DNA of 64,000 nt from Aricia agestis (lineage: Eukaryota > Arthropoda > Insecta > Lepidoptera > Lycaenidae). How positions within the stretch are numbered: position 1 is the first letter of the stretch; each line of letters opens with the position of its first letter. The stretch is from the NCBI RefSeq assembly GCF_905147365.1, contig NC_056410.1:6857501-6921500 (forward strand), in the 5' to 3' direction. The notes beneath the pieces were generated by a model. It was given only the letters and a program-made list of their open reading frames with translations. It was not told the origin of the DNA and did no database searches. The position numbers were made by a program, and so were the translations under genes. Below, piece after piece: positions 33,815 to 44,835 of this stretch.

Positions 33815-36168
33815 TATTCTAAAGTAATTAAGGTATCAAAGCAGGACTGTAACTATAGTTTTCCTGTAAAGTGCATCACAAAAGCTATTTATTATTTATG
33901 AGTGTGTTTGTGTATTTGCCATGATATATTCACAGAATACATAATATTTAAAACAGCTTAGAAGTTACAACACATATTAAGTACTTAGCTCGCTGGAGTT
34001 TGAAAGAGCATAAAACTACCGGCTTACAGATTATACTCAGCTCAATAACTACTTAAACTCTAGCACAACAGAGAATTTGAGCTATTTAAGCATTTATCTA
34101 TAATATTACCAGCCGATAGCGTCTAAATTTGAAATTTGAATATTCTTTATGAATTTGAACGGCTGTTTGTAAACGAAGATAGTACAAATGCATTAAAATT
34201 ATTTATCTAACGAAATAATACATTATTAACCAGTAACCAGATGTAGCTTGCGACCTTGTGCGCAAATCAATCCCTCGGGAGTCGCGTCCCGTGCATTTTG
34301 TATGAAAAGGTATGTTATATATACCCATCACAAACGGTCTGGTACTTGCAGAAACTTTTAAGTAAAACCAAACAAAAAAGTTTAATAAGGTTGGGTTGCA
34401 CCAGAGGCGCGGTTAAAGTTAATGTTATGGTCATAGTTAAGGCAAATTTAACTTTAACTTTGACCACAGAATTTGACAGAAGACGTTGTTTGTCCGACAA
34501 GGCTTTATAAGAACGTGGGTAGTGGTTCTCCTTTACCAGCAGCGCCCTCGGCTGCTGGTAAAAGAGAACTGTCAAAAATGGCGTTTTTGCATGATGACGG
34601 CGTTAGTTCCTTTTTTCGCCACGTGCATTTAAAGCCTTGTCGAGCTCTATGGTTATGGTTAAATAAAGCGTCTTGATGGCGTCAATTTTTAACTTAAACC
34701 AAAGATTTGACATTTTACATTGTAGTTAAAGTTATAGTTAAAGTTACAGATATGGTTAAAGTAAGTTGGTGCAACCCACCCACTAGTTGGAATTTAAAGT
34801 ACTTTAAAACAAGTGAACTTTTTTTCTGTATTTTTTGTCAAGTTTTTTCTTCTGACTGTACCTTACTTTTTAAATCAAATTGCGCATTCCAAAGCGTCAC
34901 TAAAGAGGTATCTCAGAAATAGATTTAATCGGATTATGAACTAGAACACTGTACAATTGATTACAGTCGCATTGACTGCACAAGGACGGGCTACCAAGGC
35001 TAGGTTAGGCTAGGCTAAGGCTTCCGCTTAACCTTAGCGTTAGGCCACACTGCTCCATTGTATTGCGGCGCGTTGCGTCGTCGGAATAGAATACCACCAT
35101 AGGCCACATAACAATATCAATATGAAGGTGACGGCGCAGCGCGTCTCATCGTTCGTCCCTGTTGTTTTGATAAACTGCGTTTAATGAAGCAACCCACCAA
35201 TTTCGAATTTCATAAAATATGTAGAGAAAAGGCTCCATGTTGAGCCTTAATGTTGAGCCATGATAATAATTATTATGTAACTAAGATTGCAAAGTTGTCT
35301 AATCTATATCATGCCCAATCGTCGTCAATCATGGGTAGTCATCATACGTTTTAAATCACGATCGTAATAGCTTGTATCGCAGCATCGCTGCTGCACCGCA
35401 ACGTAAGTAAGCATCGTGGCCTCACTCTATTATATTAGCCTTTATTTTATCGTTTGTGAACTTGAAATGTTACAGTAAAATTTATTTCGTAGAAACATAA
35501 ACGCTTTTTCTCGTTAAGAAGCAATTTGGAAGCGAATTACAATGAGCCTAAGGATATGTAATATTGTGAGTGACAAATCCATTTCGGATGTTATCTTGTA
35601 TAGGGACATCGTTTGCCTACAGCCATATTTGTATAACTTGTACTCGTTAGGACGTAATATGAAATGATGTTACACGGCATTACAGACACAACATGTTATC
35701 TTTATTCGTAGCTACATTATTTTGCTACTTCACTACCGCAACAATACACTACTTCTCTCAATTATTTTAGGCATTTTTAAAATGGCCGTACCCACTACTT
35801 TCCACCATTCACCTCTATCGTCAGGATCGACAGAAATAACTAACCACAAAAAACCCTTTTATTTTAAAAATTAGTATTCACTACATGACGTACTCCGTAG
35901 CACCAATCTTCGTCGTGCGGGAATCATACATTTTTCTGGGATAAATGTAATTGCCATGTCCTTTCCCTGGACTCGAGTATCTCCATACCTGTCAGCAAAA
36001 TCAGTTCAGCGGTTTGAGCGTGAAGAGGTAATAGACAGACACACTTTCACATTTATACTATTAGTATGGATGTATTGTCCCACGGCCTTTTAGAATTTTG
36101 ATTTTGCAGAGTTTGACTTTACGGCTACAACCATTATTATTATAGGTTCCCGTTAAGTATTTTGGCTC
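33815..36168. other. Gap with a fold-back MITE and an H2 Helitron
   Basis: A fold-back element lies at 34393-34777 and a minus-strand H2 Helitron at about 35886-36070 (CGTGCGGGAATCATACATTT). The region 34930-35880 is otherwise unrecognised. Confidence 0.45.
34393..34777. mobile_element. Fold-back MITE with GTTAAAGTTA arms
   Basis: The ends are GGGTTGCACCA and TGGTGCAACCC. The arms carry repeated GGTTAAAGTTA-type motifs (34420-34465 and 34715-34765). The short frames in it are not genes. Confidence 0.75.
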
Positions 36169-36408
36169 TAAGGGCCGATTTTTCAATCCTCAGATAAACA
36201 GAGAGATAGTATTTATTCGACAGATAGCAAGTAATTGAATTTTTCAATCGTTAGATAGGACTTAACCGGCGAATAACCCCGTTAACTGAGGAATAAAACT
36301 ATCCGTCGCGTGAACCACCAAATAACCGCTATTAGACAGATAGTTTACGTTGACATTGGTAACTGGTATTTGGCTTGAAGTTGTAATATACGTTTATTTA
36401 ATAACTAA

Positions 36409-36543
36409 CGGCCGTTCCCAATATTTGACCTATCTCTGGTTTTGCCCTACTAGAGATAGGAATAGCTCACAATTGACATAATTATGTCTAATGTGAGTTA
36501 TTCCTATCTCTAGCAGAGATAGATCAAATATTGGGAACGGCCG
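36409..36543. mobile_element. Harbinger-like MITE nested in the Harbinger element
   Basis: The ends are CGGCCGTTCCCAATATTTGA and its near-complement, with TAA at 36406-36408 and 36544-36546. Its inner arms (CCTATCTCT, AGAGATAGG) make it almost a full hairpin. Confidence 0.85.
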
Positions 36544-36544
36544 T

Positions 36545-36790
36545 AAGGCTATTTTCGATGAAATTGATGATCTGGCAATTGAAGAAGAGGCCATAATAAA
36601 CGAATATATGAATCGAATTAATCCTTTGGAAAGAAAAGAAAGAATCATCGGATCGAGGCCTGATCATTATAACATGTGGGATCCAAAAGATTTTCAGCGC
36701 CGATTTAGACTTTTAAAAGAATCTGTCCTACATTTTCTTTCTCTTATAGAATTTAAAATGAGGCACGAAACACAGTCAATAAATAGATAG
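36545..36790 (+). pseudogene. HARBI1-like nuclease, N-terminal remnant
   Basis: An open frame of about 81 codons reads from just after the nested MITE to a TAG at 36788-36790. It is acidic at first (FDEIDDLAIEEEAI) and continues with WDPKDFQRRFRLLKESVLHF, the N-terminal region typical of PIF/Harbinger nucleases (HARBI1-like proteins have about 350 residues). The DDE catalytic part is absent. The frame may once have continued upstream across the MITE site, but this is not shown. Best read as a dead transposase fragment. Confidence 0.6.
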
Positions 36791-37179
36791 GTATTCTATC
36801 AGGTACCTACTTAATACAGTTGGTGCGGTTCAAAAAGTATTTGTTCGTCAGCATCTGTCTTTTTATTTTCAAATTTCAATCACAATAGAAGCAATAAATG
36901 TGCACAGGCATCCGCGTCAATTCGAACGAAACAGACAAATAACCTAAAAACAATGAGACTGAGTCTGTCTTGCTCTAACACTAGAGTATTCAATATATTT
37001 GTTTCAACTGTGTAAAGTGCGAGTTGCCAGACTTAAAAAAGTCGGTCAGATAGTTATCTATAGAATAAATGACATTTGAAAAATTGACTATGACTTATTC
37101 GACGGTTAAACCACCGAATAACTTTATTCTACAGTTAACTATCCGACCTTTTATCTCAGGATTGAAAAATCGGCCCTAA

Positions 37180-38000
37180 AAGTGTTTACCTTTGGCGCTG
37201 ATAACCAAGACACGACTATTTAGCGTTCATTACAATTGTAATAGATCTATTACACCATTTAAAAGTTAATAAAAAATAAATTATAATAAAAAATAAACAA
37301 AAAAGCGTATTTTCAATGAAGTGAGGCTGTTAATCCAGAACAAGTAGAGATGGTTCAGCGTCTGATTGTGCTTTGTGATCTATTGTTCTACTCAGCTATG
37401 ATGCGAATTCATTGTTTTTAAATCTATTGTAAAAGTCTCTTATAATTATATACTTTACTTTTGTACTAATGTAATAATAACAAATGATTCAACTGTTTTA
37501 TGCTGCCTTAAATAGGTTTCGAAACGATTAATTATTATGATTAAATTTGACACTGTAGAGGGGAAGAAAATAGGCAAGAAAATCCGGTCCCTTGTGAGGT
37601 TGATCGGCCGGTCGCGGAGGGTCCTGGGGGTCCTGTGTTTGACAGATCCACGACAACCTTTGATAAACGGCTGAATATGGCAAACCAAAGGTGGTTTTAG
37701 TCGGTCGGTTAGGCGTTTCTCCCGGCTAATCTCACATACCCCCGGGGTGCCTTAGCTTAACTGAGGCACATTCCAACGCATAAAGCGTGGTGCCGGGTCA
37801 GCAAGGTCGTGGCCAACATAGAGTATATTCGATAGCGGTAAATGAACGGTTACCGTAGGATTACAGTATAATTAACAACTCTGTGCGACACAAAGAGGCA
37901 TAACAATCAAAATCTTTCGACAATGCGAATATTTGCCAGCAATATCTAAAAAACCCAGTGTAGGTGTTAAACTTTATGCCTAAGCTATAAAACCCTAATA
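37180..38000. other. Gap with a non-LTR retrotransposon 3' fragment
   Basis: 37580-37770 has CCCTTGTGAGGTTGATCGGC, GGTGGTTTTAGT and CTCACATACCCCCGGGGTGC, the motifs of the element at 43407-43600 in the opposite direction. No poly-A follows. The rest is unrecognised. Confidence 0.5.
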
Positions 38001-38010
38001 AGTCTAAAGA

Positions 38011-38184
38011 TCGGGGAAATCGGGGTGTAGGTCGACCTCCAACTAGGTGGGACGACGGTCTCCGCTTAGTTGCAGGCCCATGTAGGATGCGAGTAGCAGG
38101 AGATCGGTCATCTTGGCGTTCATTGAGAGAGGCCTATGTCCAGCAGTGGACGACTATAGGCTGATATGATAATGATGATGATGA
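38011..38184 (+). mobile_element. 5'-truncated LINE with 10-bp target duplication
   Basis: AGTCTAAAGA is at 38001-38010 and 38185-38194. The insert opens straight into the last about 50 codons of a LINE protein (GRPPTRWDDGLRLVAG, then WRSLREAYVQQWTTIG) and a TGA stop at 38162, then a (TGATGA)n-type tail. This C-terminus and tail are typical of RTE-like LINEs in Lepidoptera. The copy is otherwise undamaged, so the insertion is fairly young. Confidence 0.85.
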
Positions 38185-38194
38185 AGTCTAAAGA

Positions 38195-39226
38195 GATATT
38201 ATGTTACTACAGTGTCCTCCAAAACTCACTCCGACTTTGAAACACTATAGCGTTGACTTCGTCACTTTATTTATAAAAGTTCTGTACCAGCCTCGCTAAA
38301 ACTTTCTAAGGATAACAAGTTCAAACATTAAAAAAAAAAACTATAAAATAAATTCTACATATAACATTGAATATTATTATAGACATCGGATTATATGCAC
38401 AATCAAAATACCGAAATATACATGCACGAAAAAAGACCGATATATGCACAATAAAATTGCATATTACTATTAGGATTTAGGATTAATTCTTCATGAAGAG
38501 TTTGTCAGTTGTCGTTAAAATGCGCTAATTTTCACCGTTTAACACAAAATTCAGAGTTTTCATTTTTTATACAAACCAAAATTTATTTTTCTACCAAATG
38601 CGATTGTGATAAATAACATGGAAGTTATGCACTTTACACAATATTTTTTCTAATGTTTTCCTCTGCAAAGAAATGTTTTGTTTCTGAGAAAATATTGTAT
38701 CGGGTGTATTGTGGAAGTCTTTAAATTGGGCTTGGTATATGTTTTGGAGTATTTTAATGTATCGTACCTCTGTTTCATAGCCTCAGTATATATCATAATA
38801 GCTACTTTGGAGATCACAATTGCAAAATACTAGGTACTGAAATATGCACAATCAATGAAAAAATACCAAAATATGCACTATTGCTTAAAAAGTACCATTA
38901 TATTGAAATGCATATGCAAATATACAAATGCATATAATCCGAAGTCTATTGATTAATAGTTATTACTTCTTATTTTATCACCATTAAATAAAATTATAAC
39001 GAGAAACGTCTCGGCATTAAAGCTACGAAACGTTTTAAGTAACGTAGAACGTATTGTGCCGTAGATCACGTTTTACTGCCCGTAACTGTGCTACGGGCTA
39101 CGTCGTAGCCGTAGACTACGGCACGTAGCGTCTACGTAGCAAAGGATTTAATTATTATTAAGGTTGATCTTTGCTTACATGTTTATGATAATAATACGTA
39201 TCATATTATATTTATATATATATATT
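38195..39226. other. Gap with a TACG-rich tract
   Basis: Mostly AT-rich. At about 39020-39140 there are many GTAG and CTACG motifs with internal complementarity (GTAGCCGTAGACTACGGC). ATATGCAC and TGCATAT words recur at 38390-38460 and 38840-38930, in inverted arrangement, which suggests an old fold-back element. Confidence 0.4.
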
Positions 39227-39467
39227 TTTTTATGAAATAAGGGGGCAAACGAGCAAGCGGGTCACCTGATGGAAATTAACTTCCATCGCCCATGGACACT
39301 CGCAGCATCAGAAGAGCTGCAAGTGCGTTGCCGACCTTTTAAGAGGGAAGGGAAGGGAAGGGAATAGTTGAGGGTAGGGAAGGGAATGGGGTAGGGGTTA
39401 GGGGATTGGACCTCCGGTAAACTCACTCACTCGGCGAAACACAGCGCAAGCGCTGTTTCACGCCGGT
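39227..39467 (-). mobile_element. G-rich retroposon family R, copy D (5' truncated)
   Basis: Minus orientation; it ends in GCCCCCTTATTTCATAAAAA. The 5' 75 bases of the full copies are missing, so it stops at the CACCGGCGTGAAACAG region. Confidence 0.75.
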
Positions 39468-39663
39468 GTATGCGTAAATAACATAAATATAATATGATAC
39501 GTATTAACATAATAATTATTGTATGTTCGTATTAAAAAATATATTTACATTTAACAGTTACATGTAACAGTTTTCTCCTGCAGTTTTTAGTAAAAATGTT
39601 GATAAGAAAGGCATAAAAATCATCTACAATCACATTACAAATTACAAGCATGAATTCGATGTA

Positions 39664-39979
39664 CCATCGAGGAAATTGAACCTTAGGCAGTTGACGGACC
39701 TACGTCATGTCGATTCAATGTTAGCTGTGATCGGTCGAATGGGTTTGACTCACGGAGCAAAAAGGTTTGACTTTAGGTTCAATTCAGACCGTAATCGGGG
39801 CGCAACGCGACGAGGCGAGGCGCGGCGCGGCATTTTGTATGGATTTGACAGATTTCAATTCCAATCTGTCAATTCAGTACAAATTTAGAAATGCATCTAC
39901 GCATCGCAGTCTGAATTGACCCTAACGCGACCAAATTACTTAGGTTCGCCACCTGCCCAGGAATCAACTTCTCTGATAA
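39664..39979. mobile_element. MITE-1 copy carrying a nested MITE-2
   Basis: MITE-1 ends CCATCGAGGAAATTGAACC and CAGGAATCAACTTCTCTGAT, with TA outside. MITE-2 (TTCAATTCAGACCG to GTCTGAATTGACCCT) is at about 39777-39923. It lies at a different position in MITE-1 than in the copy at 30398-30743. Confidence 0.75.
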
Positions 39980-40044
39980 TACAATACAAATAAAAATAAG
40001 TTATACATTCTAGTCACTCAGATATTTTGATCCGTAAGGCTTCC

Positions 40045-40524
40045 TACAGACGAACGGCACGTGTCGGTGGCAGTCGACGGCACGTGTTGGCGGCAGTCGA
40101 CGGCAGCCGTTGACAGTTTATGACGCTTGCAGAGGACCTACCACGACCTTTTCTAAAACTATCATGTTTTCAGAACACTTTCTTGTAAGATTATAATAAC
40201 ATTACCATACTCACTTTTTGAATATAATTTTACTAAAACACTGTAAAAAATGTAAAACATTGTTAAATCCGCTGTGAAATATCAACTTTTTTAAGATCGC
40301 TATCTTGACGTTAGAGTAATATTGCTTATCTATCAAACGGTGTCGCTTAGTAGAGCTGGTGGTAGGCCCCCAGTTGTGACATACCGCCTAAAGGTAAGCG
40401 TCTACAGGTTGGTATCGTACGCAACCTGTGGACCCTTACCTTTACGCCGTACGTCACAACTGCAAGCGTGATAAACTGTCGACGGCTGCCGTCGACTGCC
40501 GCCGACACGTGCCGTTCGTCTGTA
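40045..40524. mobile_element. Family M element, copy 2 (short)
   Basis: The ends are TACAGACGAACGGCACGTGT and its complement, with short GGCAGTCGACGGCA arrays at both sides. Inside it shares TATTGCTTATCTATCAAACG with copy 1 in opposite order. Outside bases (AGGCTTCC and AGCGCTGT) do not match as a clean 8-bp duplication. Confidence 0.7.
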
Positions 40525-40930
40525 AGCGCTGTAAGTGCACAAAACTACTCTCTTAATAAGTGTAAAAATAAAACTATATGAATTGGTAGTTATGTAGATA
40601 AAGTTTTCAAGGTAATTTTTTTACTCTTATTATGTTGAGATTTAGAACAAAGGTTTTACTTTGCTAAGTTAAGGATATATTTTTAATTGGGTGTACAGTT
40701 GATGGCACATAGTACGACAGTTAATAACACTGGCTGTTAGGTTCGAGTTCGCAGCTATGACGCTTGTAGTAACCGGAGACACAGTTTGTATGTTGATATT
40801 AATGCCCCCTAGTAATATGGATGTTTATAAAGTCAAAGATTAGCATTTTTTTTAATAAAGATATAACGGTAAAAATGAGTATTTCAGTAGTCAAAAATAA
40901 GCAGTTCTAATTATGTTACTAATATAATAA

Positions 40931-41121
40931 TCTAATATATAAAAATAAGTGGTTTTCCTTCCTGACGCTATAACTCCAGATTTCCACGGTTTTGCATTCG
41001 TTGGAAAGGTCTCGGGCTCCGTGAGATCTATAGAAAAAAAAATCAGAAAAAACTTCAAGAGAAAAGCAAAAAAACAGGGAAAATCATTTTATGGCAAAAC
41101 AACGTTTGTCGGGACAGCTAG
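40931..41121 (+). mobile_element. Helitron H4, complete
   Basis: TCTAATATATAAAAATAAGT start and GTCGGGACAGCTAG end, preceded by A and followed by T. Nearly the same sequence is at 62204-62408. A 65-codon frame inside is not a gene. Confidence 0.75.
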
Positions 41122-41225
41122 TTTAACACTAAAACTTAATGCATAATCTGATGACGGTTCTGCTAAAGTCTAAGCGTACGTATCTTAAGCTAACGAAATG
41201 CATAGTCTGGTAGACCTTAACAACT

Positions 41226-41287
41226 TTGATCGTCGATATAAACCCTAACTGGATTCTTGATCGTCGATATAAACCCTAACTGGATTC
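41226..41287 (+). repeat. 31-bp unit repeated twice in tandem
   Basis: The unit TTGATCGTCGATATAAACCC to GGATTC is present twice with no gap (41226-41256 and 41257-41287). Confidence 0.8.
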
Positions 41288-42752
41288 TGGATAAAGCGAT
41301 AAAGGCTCAGTTAGGGTATATAATGTCATAGAAGCGATCAGGAAGTTGTATAACGTTAACTATATTATAGTATTTTATAATCTGAAGTTGCAGCTGAATT
41401 TTCTTTATTATAACAGCTTCGCTTGAAGTTGCAGCTAAATTTTCGTTATTACACCTAGCCTCGCTAAGCGATGATACAATTTTATTGTACTTATCTTTTT
41501 ATTGTGTCTTTTCGACTTATGTAACAATTTTGTTATAAAACTTGGAGCAATTTGGCATTATTACTATCTCTACATAAGTTTTTTTATATCTTCGGTAAAT
41601 AATTCTGTATACTTTATTTTTTATCTGAATACAATAAGCAATTTAATTTTGACTAAACCTGAAAAACCGTTCGTTAATCAATATGTTAGAAATAAAAAAT
41701 CGTTCGTTGGTCAATATGTTAAGTTGGAAAGTCTAGTCTCAATAAACTAGGTATTCCATTCTAGAACCTAGAATCGTAAAGGATATCTGAGATAAATTTG
41801 CTTAGCGGATGAGTGTTGACTGTTGAGGCGGTCGACCGCTCCAATTAGTATTCAGACTTCAAGCGTTTGCGAGCGTCTTGCTCTCACACCTTCTACCTTT
41901 TGCTACTTCGTTTTTACAAAATTCACAGTGGATGGCTGCTTAGTGTGCTGTGTTTTATTATTTTAACGATAAAAATCTTAACGAAACCACAAAATAATAT
42001 TTTTGTTATATATTGTTTTATTCTTTAAGAAAATGTTTTTTAAGGAGACTGGGGCCCTATTATGAGCTCTTAAATCCATTAACTTTACGTCCTTATACAG
42101 TCAGATAAGGACGTAAAAAGAATGGATTTAAGAGCCGAAACTTAAATCCTCCTGGTGTTTAAAATGGGTGTTAGAATTTAAATGTAATTTCAGGTCACCA
42201 GGACTCTCTGGACTTGTACTGTTAACGGTGACCTAAATTTTTCAATTTCAAATTCAAATTCAGTTGCATAACTTTGTCCGAGTATTCAGTGTCTCGAACG
42301 CCGCCGAATTGATGCCGATAAAAAAACATTACCGCCGAATCACTGCCGATCTTACGCTCGATCGAAGTTCGGCTGTACGCTATAAAGCGACGTAATTTCG
42401 GCATGGTGTGTCATCGGTAATTTAAAATACATTGCAGGCGTAATCTTGCCGAACTTCGGTCGCGTATCTTCGGCATGGTGTGTTTAGAAACTTAATGTTC
42501 GAATAGATGGCAGAATTCGGGTTCTAAATAAAACGAAGTTAGTTGCCAAATGACCCAACTGATAATTCCAAAGTGATTATCCTCAGCCTTATGAGGATAA
42601 GTACTCAATTGAGATCATAATATTGTAAGTAAAAAGCACTTTACTGAAAGTAAGTAGAGTATATGTATAAAACAATAGTTATTTTCATCACTATTTTTTA
42701 CATTAAGACGTATATAATAAACTAGTGTATAATCTACTGATAGTTAAAATAA
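41288..42752. other. Gap with a hairpin and a MITE relative
   Basis: A 70-base hairpin lies at 42066-42135 (GCTCTTAAATCCATT arm and complement). A diverged relative of the 7221-7414 MITE is at about 42280-42492. The remainder is AT-rich. Confidence 0.45.
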
Positions 42753-42958
42753 TCCATACTAATATTATAAATGCGAAAGTGTGTCTGTCTGTCTGTTACC
42801 TCTTCACGCCCAAACCGCTCAACCGATTTTGCTGAAGTTTGGCATGGAGATACCTTGAGTCCCGGGAAAGGACATAGGATACTTTTTGTCCCGAAAAAAT
42901 GTACGGTTCCCGCACGATAAACGAGTTTTGGCGCAACGGAGTTGCGGGCGTGATCTAG
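42753..42958 (+). mobile_element. Helitron H2, complete
   Basis: TCCATACTAATATTATAAAT start, GTTGCGGGCGTGATCTAG end, A before and T after. Other H2 copies: 18582 (+), 22783 (-), 24350 (+), 35886 (-), 46130 (-) and 58354 (+). Confidence 0.75.
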
Positions 42959-43391
42959 TAGTTACTAAATATAATATTATAGAAACCTTTCGGCTTAGTT
43001 ACTCTAATACCTATTGTATAATAAAATCGGCCAAGTGCGAGCCGGACCCGTGCACGAAGAGTTCCGTACCGTTATAGAGCAAAAATAGGCAAAAAAATAT
43101 ATTTTTTGTTTCGGAGCCCCCCTTAAAGGAGTATGGGCAAATTTGTATGGAGCGTATCCGCGGCCAAGAACAATTCTAACTTATATTCATACTTAGGAGT
43201 CCTACAGTTACAGTGTAGAAATCTCATCGGCGGAATATAGTTCAAAAGTGGAAAAATACATTTTTATTTTTCATATGATAAGTATGCATAATTTAATAAG
43301 TAGCTTGGCTTATGTTTAGAGCAGAGAGGAATAGTGTTTATTAGTACCTAAGTACTCGTGTTCAATAATAGCACTTAATTCCGCTGCTGGT

Positions 43392-43634
43392 AACCTAACC
43401 TAAACCTTTTTTTTTGGTGCACAGGGGAAACCCATCATGGGTTAAGCTGCAGCACCCCGGGGGTATGTGAGATTCTTACTCACTAAAACCACCTGCAGTT
43501 GCTATCAGCCGTATACAGAGGGATGTCCTGGATCTCTCTAACACAGGACTCCCTCTACGATCGGCCGATCTACCTCACAAGGGATCGGACTTCCACCAAG
43601 AACCTAACCTAAACCTAACCTAACCTAACCCAAC
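43392..43634 (-). repeat. Telomere-like TTAGG tract split by a retrotransposon
   Basis: CCTAACCTAAACC at 43394-43406 and AACCTAACCTAAACCTAACC with two more units from 43601 are imperfect (CCTAA)n, the complement of the lepidopteran telomere repeat. AACCTAACCTAAACC occurs on both sides of the insert as a 15-bp duplication. Confidence 0.7.
43407..43600 (-). mobile_element. 5'-truncated non-LTR retrotransposon 3' end
   Basis: On the minus strand it reads CTTGGTGGAAGTCCGATCCC, CTCACATACCCCCGGGGTGC, CCATGATGGG and ends in nine A. It inserted in the TTAGG-like tract. The 3' UTR type resembles R1/Jockey-like elements of Lepidoptera. Whether it belongs to a telomere-specific family cannot be told, because no coding part is present. 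Confidence 0.65.
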
Positions 43635-44286
43635 CGATATACCAGACTACAGACTACATAACGTATGCGCAGCAGCACAAACTGGTTTTATTATATTGAT
43701 TGATTTGGAAGTTTAGAATGATGCATTAGCATTTAGGTAAACATAAATAATAAATAATTATTAAGCAAGATTTTTCTATGCGATCACATTATTTCGCATC
43801 TCATTATTTTCTAAACTAAATGGAATACAATAACAAGTCCAAAGCAAATGTTGTTTCTAAATATTAGTACTTTCATTAGATACTAATTTTATCAGTGGCC
43901 GCCGATAGCCCAAATGTGCCCATACTTCTTTGTATTTTATTTAAATATTATTATTTATTATTAAAGTACATAATATATTATATATCTAAGGCCTTTGTAA
44001 AAATTTCAAGTACCTACCTGTTGCCATTATTGATATAGAGCAAAAAAGGCCAAAAAAATCACGTTTGTTGTATGTACAACAAACCCTTAAATATTAATAT
44101 TATTTTGTTTTTAGTATTTGTTATTATAGCAGCAAAAGGTATGCACAACCTGTAAAAATTTCAGAAGTCTAGCTATAGCGGTTATTGAGATACAGCCTGG
44201 CGACATACAGACAGACAGACGGACAGACAACGAAGTCTTAGTAATAGGATCCCATTTTTGTCTCTTTGGGTACGGAACCCTAAAAA

Positions 44287-44835
44287 GCATTATAATCTGT
44301 TGCGTTATGTGTAATTTTAAATATCTAAGCACACACAATTTTTTGATAACAACCGGTACACGGCTTACATAATAATATAATAATAAACATGATATTTAAT
44401 AATATTTAGAACAACGATAATACATTAGGTAGCCTTAAACGAGCATATTCCGTCAAAGAGAAGGGTTCCAAGACCTTTTCTATTGAGTTATCTAAAAACC
44501 AATTTATCACCAGCCGGGTAGAAAAATTGAGACGGCCAAGGAAACATTTTATGATATAATTCCTAGAGATCTTGTTTTGTTCATAGGAATAATAGCCAAA
44601 ATATACTATGATAAGGCTATATAGACATAATCACTAACCAGGAATGTGTGCACACTTTAGTTGTACCTATTTATACATCTTTATTTTATTTAAGGTTGTA
44701 TTTTGCTAATTCACTAATTATAGAGGCTGGGGGGTGATTTATTTCATCTGAATGATTTTTAAATTGAAACAATGGGGGCGCTAAAATAGAATTTGTTCTT
44801 AAGGTAGACAAAATAAGTTTGGGAACCTCTGATGT
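44287..44835. other. AT-rich gap, nothing recognised
   Basis: No gene, repeat end or RNA feature was seen. Confidence 0.45.

Larger units (their letters stand above)
36172..37176 (+). mobile_element. PIF/Harbinger element, decayed
   Basis: TIRs are GGGCCGATTTTTCAATCC and its exact complement. The 3-bp duplication TAA is at 36169-36171 and 37177-37179, the hallmark of PIF/Harbinger. Extended inverted homology includes GACAGATAG and ACTATC motifs. At 1005 bp it is too short for a full nuclease plus Myb-like gene. It contains the coding remnant at 36545-36790 and a nested MITE at 36409-36543. Confidence 0.85.
43130..43926. mobile_element. TIR element nested in family Z
   Basis: The ends are AGTATGGGCAAATTTG and CAAATGTGCCCATACT, roughly inverted, with CGCGGCCA and TGGCCGCC just inside. 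It carries TTAGG-like DNA and the non-LTR fragment at 43407-43600. Confidence 0.65.
43029..44286 (+). repeat. Family Z repeat interrupted by nested insertions
   Basis: The left part (GGCCAAGTGCGAGCCGGACC to GGAGCCCCCCTTA) and the right part (TAAAGTACATAATATAT to GGGTACGGAACCC) fit the uninterrupted copy at 61394-61847. Between them is the TIR element at 43130-43926. Confidence 0.75.

Noticed and set aside
34256..34922. Group of 65-86 codon frames
   Set aside because: They lie on and beside the GTTAAAGTTA fold-back element and have no coding signature.
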